A stretch of DNA of 64,000 nt, taken from the NCBI GenBank assembly GCA_035497735.1, contig DATJCX010000066.1, positions 39,533 to 103,532 on the forward strand. Direction: 5' to 3'. Made by a program: the position numbers and the translations under genes. Under the pieces are notes generated by a model. That model was not told the DNA's origin. It ran no database searches and saw only the letters and a program-made list of their open reading frames with translations. This DNA comes from Brumimicrobium sp035497735. GTDB taxonomy: Bacteria > Bacteroidota > Bacteroidia > Flavobacteriales_D > Crocinitomicaceae. Positions within the stretch are counted from its first letter, which is position 1. Each line of letters begins with the position of its first letter. Shown here one piece after another: positions 1-8,305 of this stretch.

Positions 1-473
1 GATTCTAAGGTATAGACCTGACTTCGGGATAACAAAGCAGAAATCACCTCAAAAGATGGGTTTTCTGTTGTCGCACCTACTAAAGTAATGACACCTTTCT
101 CTACAGCTCCTAGTAATGAGTCTTGCTGTGATTTGGAGAATCGGTGAATCTCATCTATAAATAAAATGGCACCGCCAGAATCAAACATCCCTTGATTTTC
201 TGCTTTTGCAATCACTTCTCGTACATCTTTTACCCCAGAAGATATCGCAGAAAGTGTATAGAATGGTCGGTTTAACTTCGTGGAAAGTAAATTCGCTAAA
301 GTTGTTTTCCCAACACCCGGAGGTCCCCATAATATCATGGATGGAATAACTCCGACATCTATCGCATTTCGAAGACTCGCACCTTTTTTAAGTAAATGTT
401 CTTGCCCTACATAATCGTCCAATGATTTTGGTCGCATACGTTCGGCTAATGGAGTTGTTGGAACTTGAAGCAT
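1..473 (-). CDS. rarA: RarA/MgsA replication-associated recombination AAA+ ATPase, N-terminal part (cut by window edge)
   Basis: This is the first 157 codons of a minus-strand gene that runs out of the window at base 1. It starts at ATG 473-471 with MLQVPTTPLAERMRPKSL. A Walker A motif (GPPGVGKTT) lies near residues 51-59 and a Walker B/DEIHRF stretch (ILFIDEIHRFSKSQQDSLL) near 105-123, followed by the sensor-1-like VGATTENPSFE. That order and wording are typical of RarA (MgsA), a clamp-loader-like ATPase acting at stalled replication forks together with SSB. Full-length family members are about 420 residues, so roughly the last 260 are missing here only because of the window. A weak -7 box (TATTTTTA, reading at 498-491) lies just upstream. 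It is divergent from the tatD-like gene. Confidence 0.93.
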   Translation of the reverse strand, partial: MLQVPTTPLAERMRPKSLDDYVGQEHLLKKGASLRNAIDVGVIPSMILWGPPGVGKTTLANLLSTKLNRPFYTLSAISSGVKDVREVIAKAENQGMFDSGGAILFIDEIHRFSKSQQDSLLGAVEKGVITLVGATTENPSFEVISALLSRSQVYTLE

Positions 474-568
474 ACTTTGATTGTTTTTTGTAAAAATAGA
501 AAATTATAATGGAATTGCTCTTTTTGCCACTTAGTTTCTGACTGCTTCAGACTTTAATATTTATTCGC

Positions 569-576
569 TATTTTTG
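569..576 (+). promoter_or_regulatory. Candidate Bacteroidetes -7 box for the tatD-like gene
   Basis: TATTTTTG matches the Bacteroidetes -7 consensus TAnnTTTG and ends only 4 bases before the ATG at 581. Transcription would then begin at or almost at the start codon, giving a leaderless message. I see no good TTTG box about 20 bases further upstream. Confidence 0.4.
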
Positions 577-580
577 TTTT

Positions 581-1213
581 ATGTTTATAGATATACATAC
601 GCACCAAAAGACGAGCGAATATTTTTTTCTCCATAATGCTTTTGTAGAAGAGGTAGAAATACCTTGTTCTTATGGAGTTCATCCTTGTTATATCACTGTT
701 GATTACAAAGTAGAGCTGTTACAGTTGGAAAAACTAATTAAAAGTGAGAATTGTTTCGCTATCGGTGAATGTGGTCTAGATAAAAATACGGACATTGATT
801 GGAATGTTCAAATGGAAGTTTTTGAAGCTCAAATTAAACTGTCGGAAGAAGGGAGCTTGCCATTGATTATTCATTGTGTAAGAGCAATTCAGGAACTTAT
901 TTTACTTAAACGCAAATTCAAACCAAAGCAGCCGTGGATTTTTCATGGTTTTAGGAAAACAAATACTGCAATGCAATTATTAGCCGAGGGATTTTATTTA
1001 AGTATTGGTCTTGCACTTTTAAAGGATGAAAAGTTACAGCAAACAGTTCAAACCATTCCTTTGGAAAGAATTTTCCTTGAAACGGATGATAAGGAAGGAG
1101 ATATCATATCACTTTATGAGAAATTAGCGGAATTGAAAGGCAAGTCTATTTCGGAAATTGTAGCACAAATTGAACAAAATTTCGAAAAAGTCTTTCAAAG
1201 AAAGAGGAAGTAA
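581..1213 (+). CDS. TatD family hydrolase (metal-dependent DNase-like)
   Basis: The protein opens with MFIDIHTHQ, the HxH metal ligand pair of the TatD amidohydrolase barrel. Further family signatures follow: YGVHPCY (about 31-37), AIGECGLDK (60-68, metal-binding Glu), PLIIHCVRA (93-101, His), FHGF (119-122, His) and FLETDD (165-170, catalytic Asp). TatD proteins are 3'-5' exonucleases or quality-control nucleases in the cytoplasm. At 210 residues it is shorter than the usual 255-265, mainly through short loops; this compact form is common in Bacteroidetes. The specific substrate cannot be read from the sequence. It is followed 31 bases later by tcdA, which has its own promoter-like box. Confidence 0.85.
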   Translation: MFIDIHTHQKTSEYFFLHNAFVEEVEIPCSYGVHPCYITVDYKVELLQLEKLIKSENCFAIGECGLDKNTDIDWNVQMEVFEAQIKLSEEGSLPLIIHCVRAIQELILLKRKFKPKQPWIFHGFRKTNTAMQLLAEGFYLSIGLALLKDEKLQQTVQTIPLERIFLETDDKEGDIISLYEKLAELKGKSISEIVAQIEQNFEKVFQRKRK

Positions 1214-1214
1214 T

Positions 1215-1222
1215 TAGTTTTG
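1215..1222 (+). promoter_or_regulatory. Candidate -7 box upstream of tcdA
   Basis: TAGTTTTG fits TAnnTTTG exactly and lies 22 bases before the GTG start at 1245. It overlaps the first bases after the tatD-like stop codon. No convincing -33 TTTG is visible at the proper distance. Confidence 0.4.
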
Positions 1223-1244
1223 TGCTTTAAAAAAAATCTAGAAA

Positions 1245-1979
1245 GTGTCAAATTGGTTAGAACGTTCTGAGTTGTTAATGGGAGAAGAAGCCATTGAACG
1301 ACTCAAAAACTCTCATGTATTAATCGTCGGATTAGGCGGTGTTGGTTCTTTTGGAGCAGAGTTTATTGCCCGAGCAGGTGTGGGAACAATGACTATTATC
1401 GATGGTGATGTTTTTGATATCTCCAATAAAAACAGACAGTTAACAGCCTTAGATTCAACAATAGGAAGAAATAAAGCACAAGTTTTAGCAGAAAGATTAA
1501 GGGATATTAATTCTGAAATTAAACTAAATGTCATCGATGAATTTGTGGTGCCTGAAAGGGTATGGGAAATCCTAAAAGAGTTTGAACCGGATATTGTAAT
1601 GGATTGTATCGACTCTGTTTCACCTAAAATTGAATGGATTATCGCTTGTATTAGACTAAAAGTGAAAGTTATTACACATTTAGGAGCAGGAGGGAAGTTG
1701 GATCCAGCCGCAGTGAAAGTTACACGCTTGCCAGCAACTTTTAATTGTAAGTTAGCAACTCAATTGAAAAAGAGATTGAAAAAGCGAGGCGTAGAAACTA
1801 AGAAAGTGAGAGCAGTATTTTCTTCTGAAGTGCAATTAAAAGAATCCCTGCAGATGACAGATGGAAGTAACTTCAAAAAGTCCTTCTATGGAACTTCATC
1901 TTATATTCCAGGATTATTCGGTTTAATGGGCGCAGCAGAAGCGATAAAATATCTTACAGAAGTAAAAATAGAAAATTAA
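1245..1979 (+). CDS. tcdA: tRNA threonylcarbamoyladenosine dehydratase (TcdA, E1/ThiF fold)
   Basis: A 244-residue ThiF/MoeB-type adenylating enzyme. The nucleotide-binding loop VLIVGLGGVGSFGAE is near residues 25-39, the IDGDVFDISNKNRQ segment near 52-65, and the conserved LGAGGKLDPAAVKV stretch near 146-159. This combination, with the N-terminal WLERSELLMG, is characteristic of TcdA (CsdL/YgdL), which converts t6A37 to cyclic t6A in ANN-decoding tRNAs using ATP. The start is GTG at 1245; it gives the usual family N-terminus, and no ATG lies between it and WLERSELL. MoeB/ThiF paralogues are the alternative, but no CxxC zinc pairs typical of those are present. Confidence 0.87.
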   Translation: MSNWLERSELLMGEEAIERLKNSHVLIVGLGGVGSFGAEFIARAGVGTMTIIDGDVFDISNKNRQLTALDSTIGRNKAQVLAERLRDINSEIKLNVIDEFVVPERVWEILKEFEPDIVMDCIDSVSPKIEWIIACIRLKVKVITHLGAGGKLDPAAVKVTRLPATFNCKLATQLKKRLKKRGVETKKVRAVFSSEVQLKESLQMTDGSNFKKSFYGTSSYIPGLFGLMGAAEAIKYLTEVKIEN

Positions 1980-2013
1980 AGGTTGGACAATTACTAATAA
2001 ATATATTTTTAAT

Positions 2014-2021
2014 TACCTTTA
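2014..2021 (+). promoter_or_regulatory. Candidate -7 box upstream of the xseA-xseB-dinB operon
   Basis: TACCTTTA is one base off the TAnnTTTG consensus and ends 6 bases before the xseA ATG at 2028, again implying a very short leader. Confidence 0.3.
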
Positions 2022-2027
2022 ACAGTT

Positions 2028-3482
2028 ATGACAGATGAACGTAAAATATTTACTTTAACACAGCTTAATATATCTTTAGAAAAACACTTTATTGAAAATT
2101 TTTCTAATCGTGATTTTTGGATCACAGCCGAGTTGATTAAAGTGAACGTTAAAAGCGGTCATCATTATTTAGAATTAGCAGACAGTACGGATAATCAAAC
2201 AACTGCTCAAACCAGAGCAACAATTTGGGCTTCTACTTATTCTACGATTCTTTCAACTATTGGATTAAATGAAATTCGCGGTATTCTCCAGCCTGGAAAT
2301 AAACTACTGTTGAATGTTAAGATAGAATATCATAAAATTTATGGCTTAAGTCTTAGGGTTCGTGATATTGACCCCAATTATTCCTACGGAGAAATAGAAA
2401 GAAAACGAAAAGAGGTCATTAAAAAATTAAAGGCCGAAAATCTTTTTGATCAGCAACAGACCTTGCGTTTACCGACCATCATTAAGCGAATTGCTTTAAT
2501 TGGTTCGCCAGGAACTTCTGGGTTTCGCGATTTCTTGAATGAATTGTTTAATACGCATGAGTTTAAGCAATTTGCTGTAAAGGAATTTCCTGTTCGTGTA
2601 CAGGGGGATGCAGCCATTCCAGATATCGTTGCTGCGATAAAAGAAGCCAATCAATATGATGCTGAAGTAATCGTTATTATTAGAGGTGGTGGTAGTAAAA
2701 TGGACTTGGCTTTGTTTGATGATTACGAGATTTCGAAAGCTATATGTTTGTCAAAACTTCCTGTAATTACGGGAATTGGTCACGAAACGGATGAAGTGGT
2801 TGCCGATTTGGTGGCACGACAAAAGTTTATTACACCAACAGCTGTGGCGGTTCACATTCATTATGCGATTCAATCGTTTAAGGAAATTATGCGTGAATTG
2901 CATGATAAAATGATTCGTCTTTCTATGGTTCAGTTAAAAGACAGTCAAGAAGAATTTGTCATGTACAGCAATTATCTTTCTCTTTTTAGTCGTGAGTTGA
3001 TTCATTTTTGGCGAAATGCTTTTAAAGACCAAGAATTCTCCATTTTAGAGAAAAGTAGAACAGTTTTATTTCATGGGAAAGATGAATTATCGCTTTTAAG
3101 TCATAAGATTTCCTCGTCTTTGAATCAATTGGTGCATGTAGAAAGTAAAAATCTAGATCACTATCTTCAACGAGCATCGATGTTTGGTTTAGACCACGTA
3201 CGTCGAGAAAAGGAATTTGTTGTCAATCAATTTTTTCGTTCAATTCAGCTTCAAGGTCAACAGTTAATAGATATAGAGCGAATTGTTTTGAAAAATCAAG
3301 AGGAACTATTAACTTTATTAAATCCGATGAAGATTCTGTCTTCTGGATATACCATTTCTACCATTGATGACCATGATATTAAGGATGTGGAAGTGCTAGA
3401 AGGACAAGAAATGAAAACATTAACAACAAAGTATCTAATTACGAGTAAGGTAATGAACATAAAAGAAAATGGAAATAACTGA
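2028..3482 (+). CDS. xseA: Exodeoxyribonuclease VII large subunit
   Basis: 484 residues. The N-terminal OB fold (roughly residues 10-115, including RDFWITAELIKVN) is followed by the catalytic core with RIALIGSPGTSGFRDF (about 149-164), the VIIRGGGSKMDLALFDD signature (about 216-232) and ITGIGHETDE (about 245-254); the Arg, His and Asp of these motifs match the XseA active site. A long helical region and the short C-terminal ILSSGYTIS motif complete the protein. Exo VII degrades single-stranded DNA in both directions and works with the small subunit, whose gene overlaps the 3' end by 14 bases. The overlap implies translational coupling, and dinB follows in the same repair operon. Confidence 0.93.
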   Translation: MTDERKIFTLTQLNISLEKHFIENFSNRDFWITAELIKVNVKSGHHYLELADSTDNQTTAQTRATIWASTYSTILSTIGLNEIRGILQPGNKLLLNVKIEYHKIYGLSLRVRDIDPNYSYGEIERKRKEVIKKLKAENLFDQQQTLRLPTIIKRIALIGSPGTSGFRDFLNELFNTHEFKQFAVKEFPVRVQGDAAIPDIVAAIKEANQYDAEVIVIIRGGGSKMDLALFDDYEISKAICLSKLPVITGIGHETDEVVADLVARQKFITPTAVAVHIHYAIQSFKEIMRELHDKMIRLSMVQLKDSQEEFVMYSNYLSLFSRELIHFWRNAFKDQEFSILEKSRTVLFHGKDELSLLSHKISSSLNQLVHVESKNLDHYLQRASMFGLDHVRREKEFVVNQFFRSIQLQGQQLIDIERIVLKNQEELLTLLNPMKILSSGYTISTIDDHDIKDVEVLEGQEMKTLTTKYLITSKVMNIKENGNN

Positions 3483-3678
3483 AAATACAACCTATGAGGA
3501 AGCGCTTCAACGCTTAAAGGTAATTGTGAATCAATTGGAGTTGAAAGAAGTTAAGATTGACGACCTTTCAGCGACTGTTATACAAGCGAAAGAATTAGTT
3601 GAGTTTTGTCGAAAAAAACTAGACAAGACAGAAGAGGACATCAAACGCATCATCGAGCCAGACAAAGAAGAAGATTAA
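3469..3678 (+). CDS. xseB: Exodeoxyribonuclease VII small subunit
   Basis: A 69-residue, highly charged helical protein with the XseB signature TYEEALQRLKVIVNQLE near residues 7-23 and a C-terminal CRKKLDKTEEDIKRI helix. XseB forms a helical stalk on the large subunit and is needed for exo VII activity. Its ATG lies inside the last codons of xseA (overlap of 14 bases), and its stop codon shares a base with the start of dinB (TAATG at 3676-3680). The three genes are therefore tightly coupled. Confidence 0.92.
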   Translation: MEITENTTYEEALQRLKVIVNQLELKEVKIDDLSATVIQAKELVEFCRKKLDKTEEDIKRIIEPDKEED

Positions 3679-4751
3679 TGGAAGAGGTGCGTAAAATTAT
3701 TCATGTTGACATGGATGCTTTTTACGCCTCAGTGGAGCAAAGAGACAATCCTGAGCTTCGCGGAATCCCTTTAGCGGTTGGAGGAGTAGGAGGTAGAGGT
3801 GTGGTGGCGGCTGCTAGTTATGAAGCACGTGACTTCGGCGTGCACAGTGCTATGCCGGCGCATCAGGCACTTAGGAAATGCCCAATGCTACATTTTGTTC
3901 GTCCTAATTTTGAAAAGTATAAAGGCGTTTCCAACGAAATACATGAAGTATTTCAACGCTACACATCTGTTATTGAGCCTTTGGCATTAGATGAAGCATT
4001 CTTAGATGTAACTTACTCTAAATATGAAATGCAATCAGCAACTCTCATCGCGCAACAGATTAAGAATGATATTAAGAATGAATTAGGCTTAATTGCTTCA
4101 GCTGGTGTTTCCTACAATAAGTTTTTAGCGAAAATTGCTTCAGACCAAGAAAAACCCGACGGATTATTTGTGATAACGCCAGATGAAGGACCAACATTTG
4201 TCGAAAACTTAGCGATTGAGAAGTTTTTTGGGGTTGGTAAAGTGACGGCTGAGAAAATGCGAAAAAACAATATCTTTAAAGGTGCCGACTTGCTGCCGTT
4301 TGCCGAATGGGAATTGCAACAAATGTTTGGTAAAATGGGAACTTTTCTGTTTAACATAGCACGAGGAGTGGACAATAGGGAAGTGAAAACGGAACGTGCA
4401 CGAAAAAGTGTCGGTGTTGAGAATACATTCTCTGATGACTTAAGTCAAGCAATTGAAATCAACGAAGAGTTTTCAGCAATCTTTGAAGACTGGTGGGCGA
4501 GATACCAGCGACATGGAAAAAGAGGGAAGACAGTTACCCTAAAAGTGAGGGATAAGGACTTTGATACGATTACACGATCAATCACCGAGTCAAAATATAT
4601 AGAAGATAAACAAGAAATACGTAGAAGACTGGACCTTCTACTAAAAGAAGTCCTAGTGGATGGGAAATCAATCCGATTACTAGGTGTTTCTATTACAGGT
4701 TTAGAAGTTGATGAAAAAGAGGATGCTTCTAAGCAATTAACTTTGTGGTAA
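3678..4751 (+). CDS. dinB: DNA polymerase IV (Y-family translesion polymerase)
   Basis: 357 residues from the ATG at 3678, which overlaps the xseB stop (TAATG). A longer in-frame opening back to 3606 is only read-through within xseB and gives an Arg-rich non-homologous N-terminus, so I reject it. Motifs: HVDMDAFYASVEQ (residues 10-22, first catalytic Asp), the PLAVGG and AASYEAR fingers segment, LALDEAFLDVT (second Asp/Glu pair, near 102-112), ASAGVSYNKFLAKIAS (about 135-150), and a C-terminal little-finger domain. It ends in QLTLW, resembling the QL[SD]LF-type clamp-binding tail of Pol IV. It copies damaged DNA with low fidelity. Its stop is 1 base from a convergent minus-strand gene. Confidence 0.94.
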   Translation: MEEVRKIIHVDMDAFYASVEQRDNPELRGIPLAVGGVGGRGVVAAASYEARDFGVHSAMPAHQALRKCPMLHFVRPNFEKYKGVSNEIHEVFQRYTSVIEPLALDEAFLDVTYSKYEMQSATLIAQQIKNDIKNELGLIASAGVSYNKFLAKIASDQEKPDGLFVITPDEGPTFVENLAIEKFFGVGKVTAEKMRKNNIFKGADLLPFAEWELQQMFGKMGTFLFNIARGVDNREVKTERARKSVGVENTFSDDLSQAIEINEEFSAIFEDWWARYQRHGKRGKTVTLKVRDKDFDTITRSITESKYIEDKQEIRRRLDLLLKEVLVDGKSIRLLGVSITGLEVDEKEDASKQLTLW

Positions 4752-4752
4752 A

Positions 4753-5418
4753 TTACAATCTTTCTTCTCTTAACACATAGTCCCAAGCCGCGCTACCGAA
4801 ACCTCTGTTATCCCAGTTTATCATCGGCTTGTTTTCATCTGCTGATTTGTAATAAATCGCTGGAAACCCTGTGATTTTCAATGTTTGTATTAAAGTGTTT
4901 GGAAAGAAATCAACTTCAATACCTTCTCCAGCTTCTTTTTGATAATCCTGAACAGAAAGTGTGTCTTCATTAATTACCAATATTCGAATAGGTAATTCTG
5001 GATAAATCTTTTTCATTCTACTCAACTCTTCTGTTCGCATATAGCAGTACTTACAGCCTGGCATTGTAACCATTGTGATACCTTTCTGAAACACGCTTTC
5101 ATTGTTTCCTTTTAGAATTACTTCACGATATTCATGGTTAAAATCTCCATCGTAAATTGGATTAAAAGCAAATGCAATTGCACAACCACCTAGTAAAGCA
5201 CCTAATCCGAACAATCTTCTAATAAGAATAGGCTTTTCTGCCAATAACCTTGTGTATAATTGAAAAGTAACTGAAACGATAAAGAAAAATTCAAAGATGT
5301 AAGGAATAATCATCGACCAAGTGAATGAAAGTCGCATGGTAATTCCTGCTGTAAATATTGATTTGTGTAATAAAATAGCCACCGCTAATCCTATAACTGA
5401 AAATATTAATTTCTTCAT
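4753..5418 (-). CDS. Membrane protein with C-terminal thioredoxin-like CxxC domain
   Basis: 221 residues. Three hydrophobic segments (about 3-23, 36-56 and 68-88) are followed by a soluble domain. This contains VTMPGCKYCYMRTEE, a thioredoxin-type CxxC (CKYC) near residues 120-123, and a later TGFPAIYYK segment that supplies the cis-proline of the fold. The layout suggests a membrane-tethered thiol oxidoreductase; the side of the membrane is not certain. I do not recognise a named family. The gene ends 1 base from dinB (convergent), and no redox partner gene is adjacent. Confidence 0.7.
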   Translation of the reverse strand: MKKLIFSVIGLAVAILLHKSIFTAGITMRLSFTWSMIIPYIFEFFFIVSVTFQLYTRLLAEKPILIRRLFGLGALLGGCAIAFAFNPIYDGDFNHEYREVILKGNNESVFQKGITMVTMPGCKYCYMRTEELSRMKKIYPELPIRILVINEDTLSVQDYQKEAGEGIEVDFFPNTLIQTLKITGFPAIYYKSADENKPMINWDNRGFGSAAWDYVLREERL

Positions 5419-5498
5419 TTTTTGTCGATTATTCTTTTTGAATTTCTTGTGTTCTCAGCGTAAAGTTAAAAAAACAATTCAAATACTTCCATAATAAA

Positions 5499-5538
5499 AA
5501 AGCCTAAAACTTTCAGAGAACTGAATGCCTTAGGCTTT
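5499..5538 (-). terminator. Hairpin terminator for the small lipoprotein gene
   Basis: Arms AAAGCCTAA (5499-5507) and TTAGGCTTT (5530-5538), with an inner TTCAG/CTGAA pairing. On the minus strand the stem runs into a T-rich stretch (GGCTTTTTTATT). Confidence 0.65.
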
Positions 5539-5560
5539 AGAAATGAATATTTGTTATCAA

Positions 5561-5836
5561 TTATTTTATTTTACAAACTGAAATTATCGTATGGTCTGTA
5601 TTTAATTGATCTTTATATGACATTTTATATCCTGAATCTGTACAAGATTGTTTCATGTCATCTTCTTTACCTTTCAAAGAATAAGATGTTGTATCTGACT
5701 TAGAAGCGTGCACGTTAAGCCCCATTGTAGTATTTACTTCAGTGTGCGTAACGATACATTCGCAATTGTATTCTTTAGCACATGAACTTACTGTTAAAGC
5801 CGCAAGTACAAAACCACCAAATAAGAATTTTTTCAT
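5561..5836 (-). CDS. Small lipoprotein of unknown function
   Basis: 91 residues with a signal peptide and a lipobox ending VSSC (Cys at about residue 19), so the mature protein should be a lipid-anchored periplasmic or outer-membrane lipoprotein of about 72 residues. Besides the lipidated Cys there are Cys residues at CEC (two, just after the N-terminus), near SCTDSGY and near the C-terminal SVCKIK, which could form two disulfides. I do not recognise a family. It stands alone between its own terminator and the baeRF terminator region. Confidence 0.7.
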   Translation of the reverse strand: MKKFLFGGFVLAALTVSSCAKEYNCECIVTHTEVNTTMGLNVHASKSDTTSYSLKGKEDDMKQSCTDSGYKMSYKDQLNTDHTIISVCKIK

Positions 5837-6011
5837 AGTGTTATTTTTTTTTAAATTTCTGAGGACTAAAGTAATAGAAAAACAATAAAGTCAAGATATT
5901 TTAGCTGTTTTTTTTTAATTATAATAGCGAAATATATTTTTTCACATAAAATAGTCACTATTTTTTTCTCAAATAATCCTTTCACAAGGCCCATTTTTAA
6001 AAGGAATGAAA

Positions 6012-6038
6012 CAAAAAAAAGGGCGCATATTTGCACCC
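6012..6038 (-). terminator. Hairpin terminator for the baeRF gene
   Basis: GGGCGCA (6021-6027) pairs with TGCACCC (6032-6038, one G-T wobble). On the minus strand it is followed by eight T residues. Confidence 0.7.
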
Positions 6039-6063
6039 CTCGTATATTTAAACTTATATCTTT

Positions 6064-7143
6064 TTAGTAACGTGTCACTAATGCAAGTTTGTTGAAATTA
6101 TTTAAGCTACCTTTCTCAAGGAAAACAACGTCTCCACCAAACTTAAGACAGTGCTCAATCATTTCATCAACGATGTCATCAATGTGTTCCTTAGAATTAA
6201 TATCCTCGTGAGCAATTAGCGTTAATGAACCATCATTCTCTTCTTTTACAGCTTGGTAATAACCTTCTTCGATAAACATTGTCTTTCCTTTACCTGCTTG
6301 AACTGCAGTCCAGATTTCATTGATATCTCCTAGGTATGTTCCAGCTCCTAATGCAGTTTCTAACTCAGAAATACGTGCTCTATTCTTTGCAACAGTTAAC
6401 TCCATTACATTCCCCCAAACTTCTTTTACGATGTTTGCTGCCGAATCATCAAAGTTTTTCAATAAAACATGACCAAGAATTGTGTTCGGATGATCCGCTC
6501 CCTTTAAATATGTGTGGTAATTTGTTTCCTCAGAATAAATCACAACTGGTAGTGGATTTCCAACTCTAACCTTATTCACATCCTTGTCAATTCTATTAAA
6601 GAATTCACTAATTAAATTCGTCATTTTGTTTGAATCAGAAGAATCTAACTGGCCTAAGTTGTAAAGTAAATCATTATCCTTAACTGGGAAGTTGTTAGTA
6701 CTAATTTCTCTAACAACAGAGTCACTACTTGCTTCGATCAACTTTGCTTTACCTTTTGTAAGAGCTAATAAGTAATAATCAGTATCTCTTTTCATCGCTC
6801 TAACGATAGAACGTGTTGCGAAAGTGTCATCGATAATTACACGTGAGTGAACACGAGTAGGAAGTCTTAAAAACTCAGCAACCTCATCATTTACAAATAG
6901 CATTAATCCATTATCATTGTAATTGTGATCAATTTCATCTGCTAATTTCTGTAATTTTTCAGTATATGATTTTGATACATCTTTACCAAACTCATTTTCC
7001 AATCTCTTACTAGCTTCTGTGATTGAATTTTTTAATATGATACTGTCTTGCTGATTCTCAGGGTGAGTTTTGTGTGTTCTAACAATTACAGTTACACATG
7101 TAGGAGCTTTAATTTCGCTAAGTCTTTTTAATGTTTCTTTCAT
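6064..7143 (-). CDS. Bacterial archaeo-eukaryotic release-factor-like protein (baeRF), probable ribosome hibernation factor
   Basis: 359 residues with the layout of eRF1/Dom34-related bacterial proteins. There is an N-terminal domain (about 1-110), a central domain with the TDYYLLALTKGKAKLIEA strand typical of the family (about 120-137), and a C-terminal L7Ae-like domain (GAGTYLGDINEIWTAVQAGKG about 265-285; ending GGDVVFLEKG...LALVTRY). I see no GGQ motif, so peptide release is not expected. Recently described members of the bacterial aeRF1 group (Balon and the AOC03_06830 family) bind idle ribosomes during stress; assigning that role here is inference from resemblance. It is monocistronic with a strong terminator. 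Confidence 0.7.
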   Translation of the reverse strand: MKETLKRLSEIKAPTCVTVIVRTHKTHPENQQDSIILKNSITEASKRLENEFGKDVSKSYTEKLQKLADEIDHNYNDNGLMLFVNDEVAEFLRLPTRVHSRVIIDDTFATRSIVRAMKRDTDYYLLALTKGKAKLIEASSDSVVREISTNNFPVKDNDLLYNLGQLDSSDSNKMTNLISEFFNRIDKDVNKVRVGNPLPVVIYSEETNYHTYLKGADHPNTILGHVLLKNFDDSAANIVKEVWGNVMELTVAKNRARISELETALGAGTYLGDINEIWTAVQAGKGKTMFIEEGYYQAVKEENDGSLTLIAHEDINSKEHIDDIVDEMIEHCLKFGGDVVFLEKGSLNNFNKLALVTRY

Positions 7144-7206
7144 ATTATATATTTTGGTTTTCTATTAATACTTTATAAATTTAATAAATTCAAAAGCATT
7201 GTGATA

Positions 7207-7218
7207 TGACAAATGTCA
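7207..7218. promoter_or_regulatory. Short inverted repeat between divergent genes
   Basis: TGACA-AA-TGTCA is a perfect 5-bp dyad in the 239-bp gap between the baeRF gene and the divergent membrane-protein gene. It could be an operator, but the arms are short and chance is possible. Confidence 0.2.
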
Positions 7219-7341
7219 GCTTAGCAGTAAATTAGATTATATTAACAGATAAAGCGCAAGAAAAAATCTTCATAATACGTGTTGAAAGCTACGCCGTAAG
7301 AAGAAAATTGTCATTATAATTTTTTATTATTTGAATATCTA

Positions 7342-7349
7342 TATATTTG
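7342..7349 (+). promoter_or_regulatory. Candidate -7 box for the 7383 gene
   Basis: TATATTTG is an exact TAnnTTTG match. The implied transcription start (about 7354) lies downstream of an alternative start codon at 7347 and upstream of the ATG at 7383, which supports the latter start. Confidence 0.5.
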
Positions 7350-7382
7350 CTGTTATTAAAACAAACACAAAATTTAAATTAC

Positions 7383-8120
7383 ATGGCTGAAAAAAAACAA
7401 TTTGTAGCTACTGATGAAGCGAAAGGGAAGGCAAAACAATTAAGATTAATTGCATTTATTTTGTGGATTCTTGCTCTAGGAGCGCAAGTTTGGGCAATTA
7501 CTGAATTGTTCAAAGATCCAATTACAATGTGGATAATCATCACTTTAATTGTAGTTGACCTTGCATTGGTAATTGTTGGTTCTCTATTGTGGAAGAAGTC
7601 AAATAAATTAGACCCTCCTTCAGAAAAAAGAGCTTTTTTATTCTTTATGCAAAGCCAGTTAGGATTGATTACAGCGGTGATTGCTTTTTTACCTTTGGTT
7701 ATTTTTATTCTAACAAATAAGAACATTGATAAGAAGCAAAAAGCTATACTTGGTGGAATCGCAGGTGCTGCACTTGTAATCGCAGGTATTTCTGGTGCCG
7801 ACTTTAATCCGCCATCTGTGGAAAAATATACGGAGCAAATCAATCAGCAAACAGATTTAATTACTGACTTAACAAATGGAGTTGACCATGTTTATTGGAC
7901 ACCTTCTGGTAATAAGTTACACGTTTTTGATGACTGTCAACACATTAGAAATAGTGATGTTTCTGATGGAACTGTTAAAGATGCATGGGAAGCAAGAGGA
8001 ATTGATGACAACGAAGTTTGTAAAACTTGTATTAACAGAGCAGAAAAATTAAAATCCCAAGATAACGCTAACGTTATTGACGCAGTAGGGGATGTTCTAG
8101 AAGATGCAACTGAGGAATAA
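7383..8120 (+). CDS. Membrane protein with C-terminal Cys/His putative metal-binding tail
   Basis: 245 residues from ATG 7383. The upstream in-frame start at 7347 overlaps the -7 box, so it is rejected. Four hydrophobic segments (about residues 18-36, 43-62, 80-104 and 113-130) precede a soluble C-terminal region. That region has VYWTPSGNKLHVFDDCQHI and, about 30 residues later, NEVCKTCINRA. A 'VYWT.xG.k.H....C......C..C' pattern recurs as a small zinc-binding-like module at the ends of nucleases and envelope proteins. The metal and the role are inference. It is a single gene with its own promoter and terminator. Confidence 0.6.
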   Translation: MAEKKQFVATDEAKGKAKQLRLIAFILWILALGAQVWAITELFKDPITMWIIITLIVVDLALVIVGSLLWKKSNKLDPPSEKRAFLFFMQSQLGLITAVIAFLPLVIFILTNKNIDKKQKAILGGIAGAALVIAGISGADFNPPSVEKYTEQINQQTDLITDLTNGVDHVYWTPSGNKLHVFDDCQHIRNSDVSDGTVKDAWEARGIDDNEVCKTCINRAEKLKSQDNANVIDAVGDVLEDATEE

Positions 8121-8143
8121 TTAATCTAAATTCCTTTATATTT

Positions 8144-8171
8144 AAAGCGACTTATTATTAGGTCGCTTTTT
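8144..8171 (+). terminator. Hairpin terminator after the 7383 gene
   Basis: AAAGCGAC (8144-8151) pairs with GTCGCTTT (8162-8169), followed by a T run. Confidence 0.8.
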
Positions 8172-8220
8172 TTATTTAAACTAATCATGGGATTTTTCTA
8201 ATTATTTGAAAATTATTCAA

Positions 8221-8228
8221 TATATTTG
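8221..8228 (+). promoter_or_regulatory. Candidate -7 box for the large surface protein
   Basis: TATATTTG matches TAnnTTTG exactly. It lies 77 bases before the ATG at 8306, so the message would have a leader of roughly 70 bases. Confidence 0.4.
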
Positions 8229-8305
8229 GCAACCAGTAAAGTAACTTTTTAAGTTCTTACTGTACTATTAATGAAACTTTTATAAAAATAATTTCGGCAA
8301 CTATT

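Noticed and set aside
3606..3677. Longer N-terminus for dinB (24 extra residues, Arg-rich)
   Set aside because: It is read-through in another frame of xseB; the ATG at 3678 overlapping the xseB stop gives the family N-terminus.
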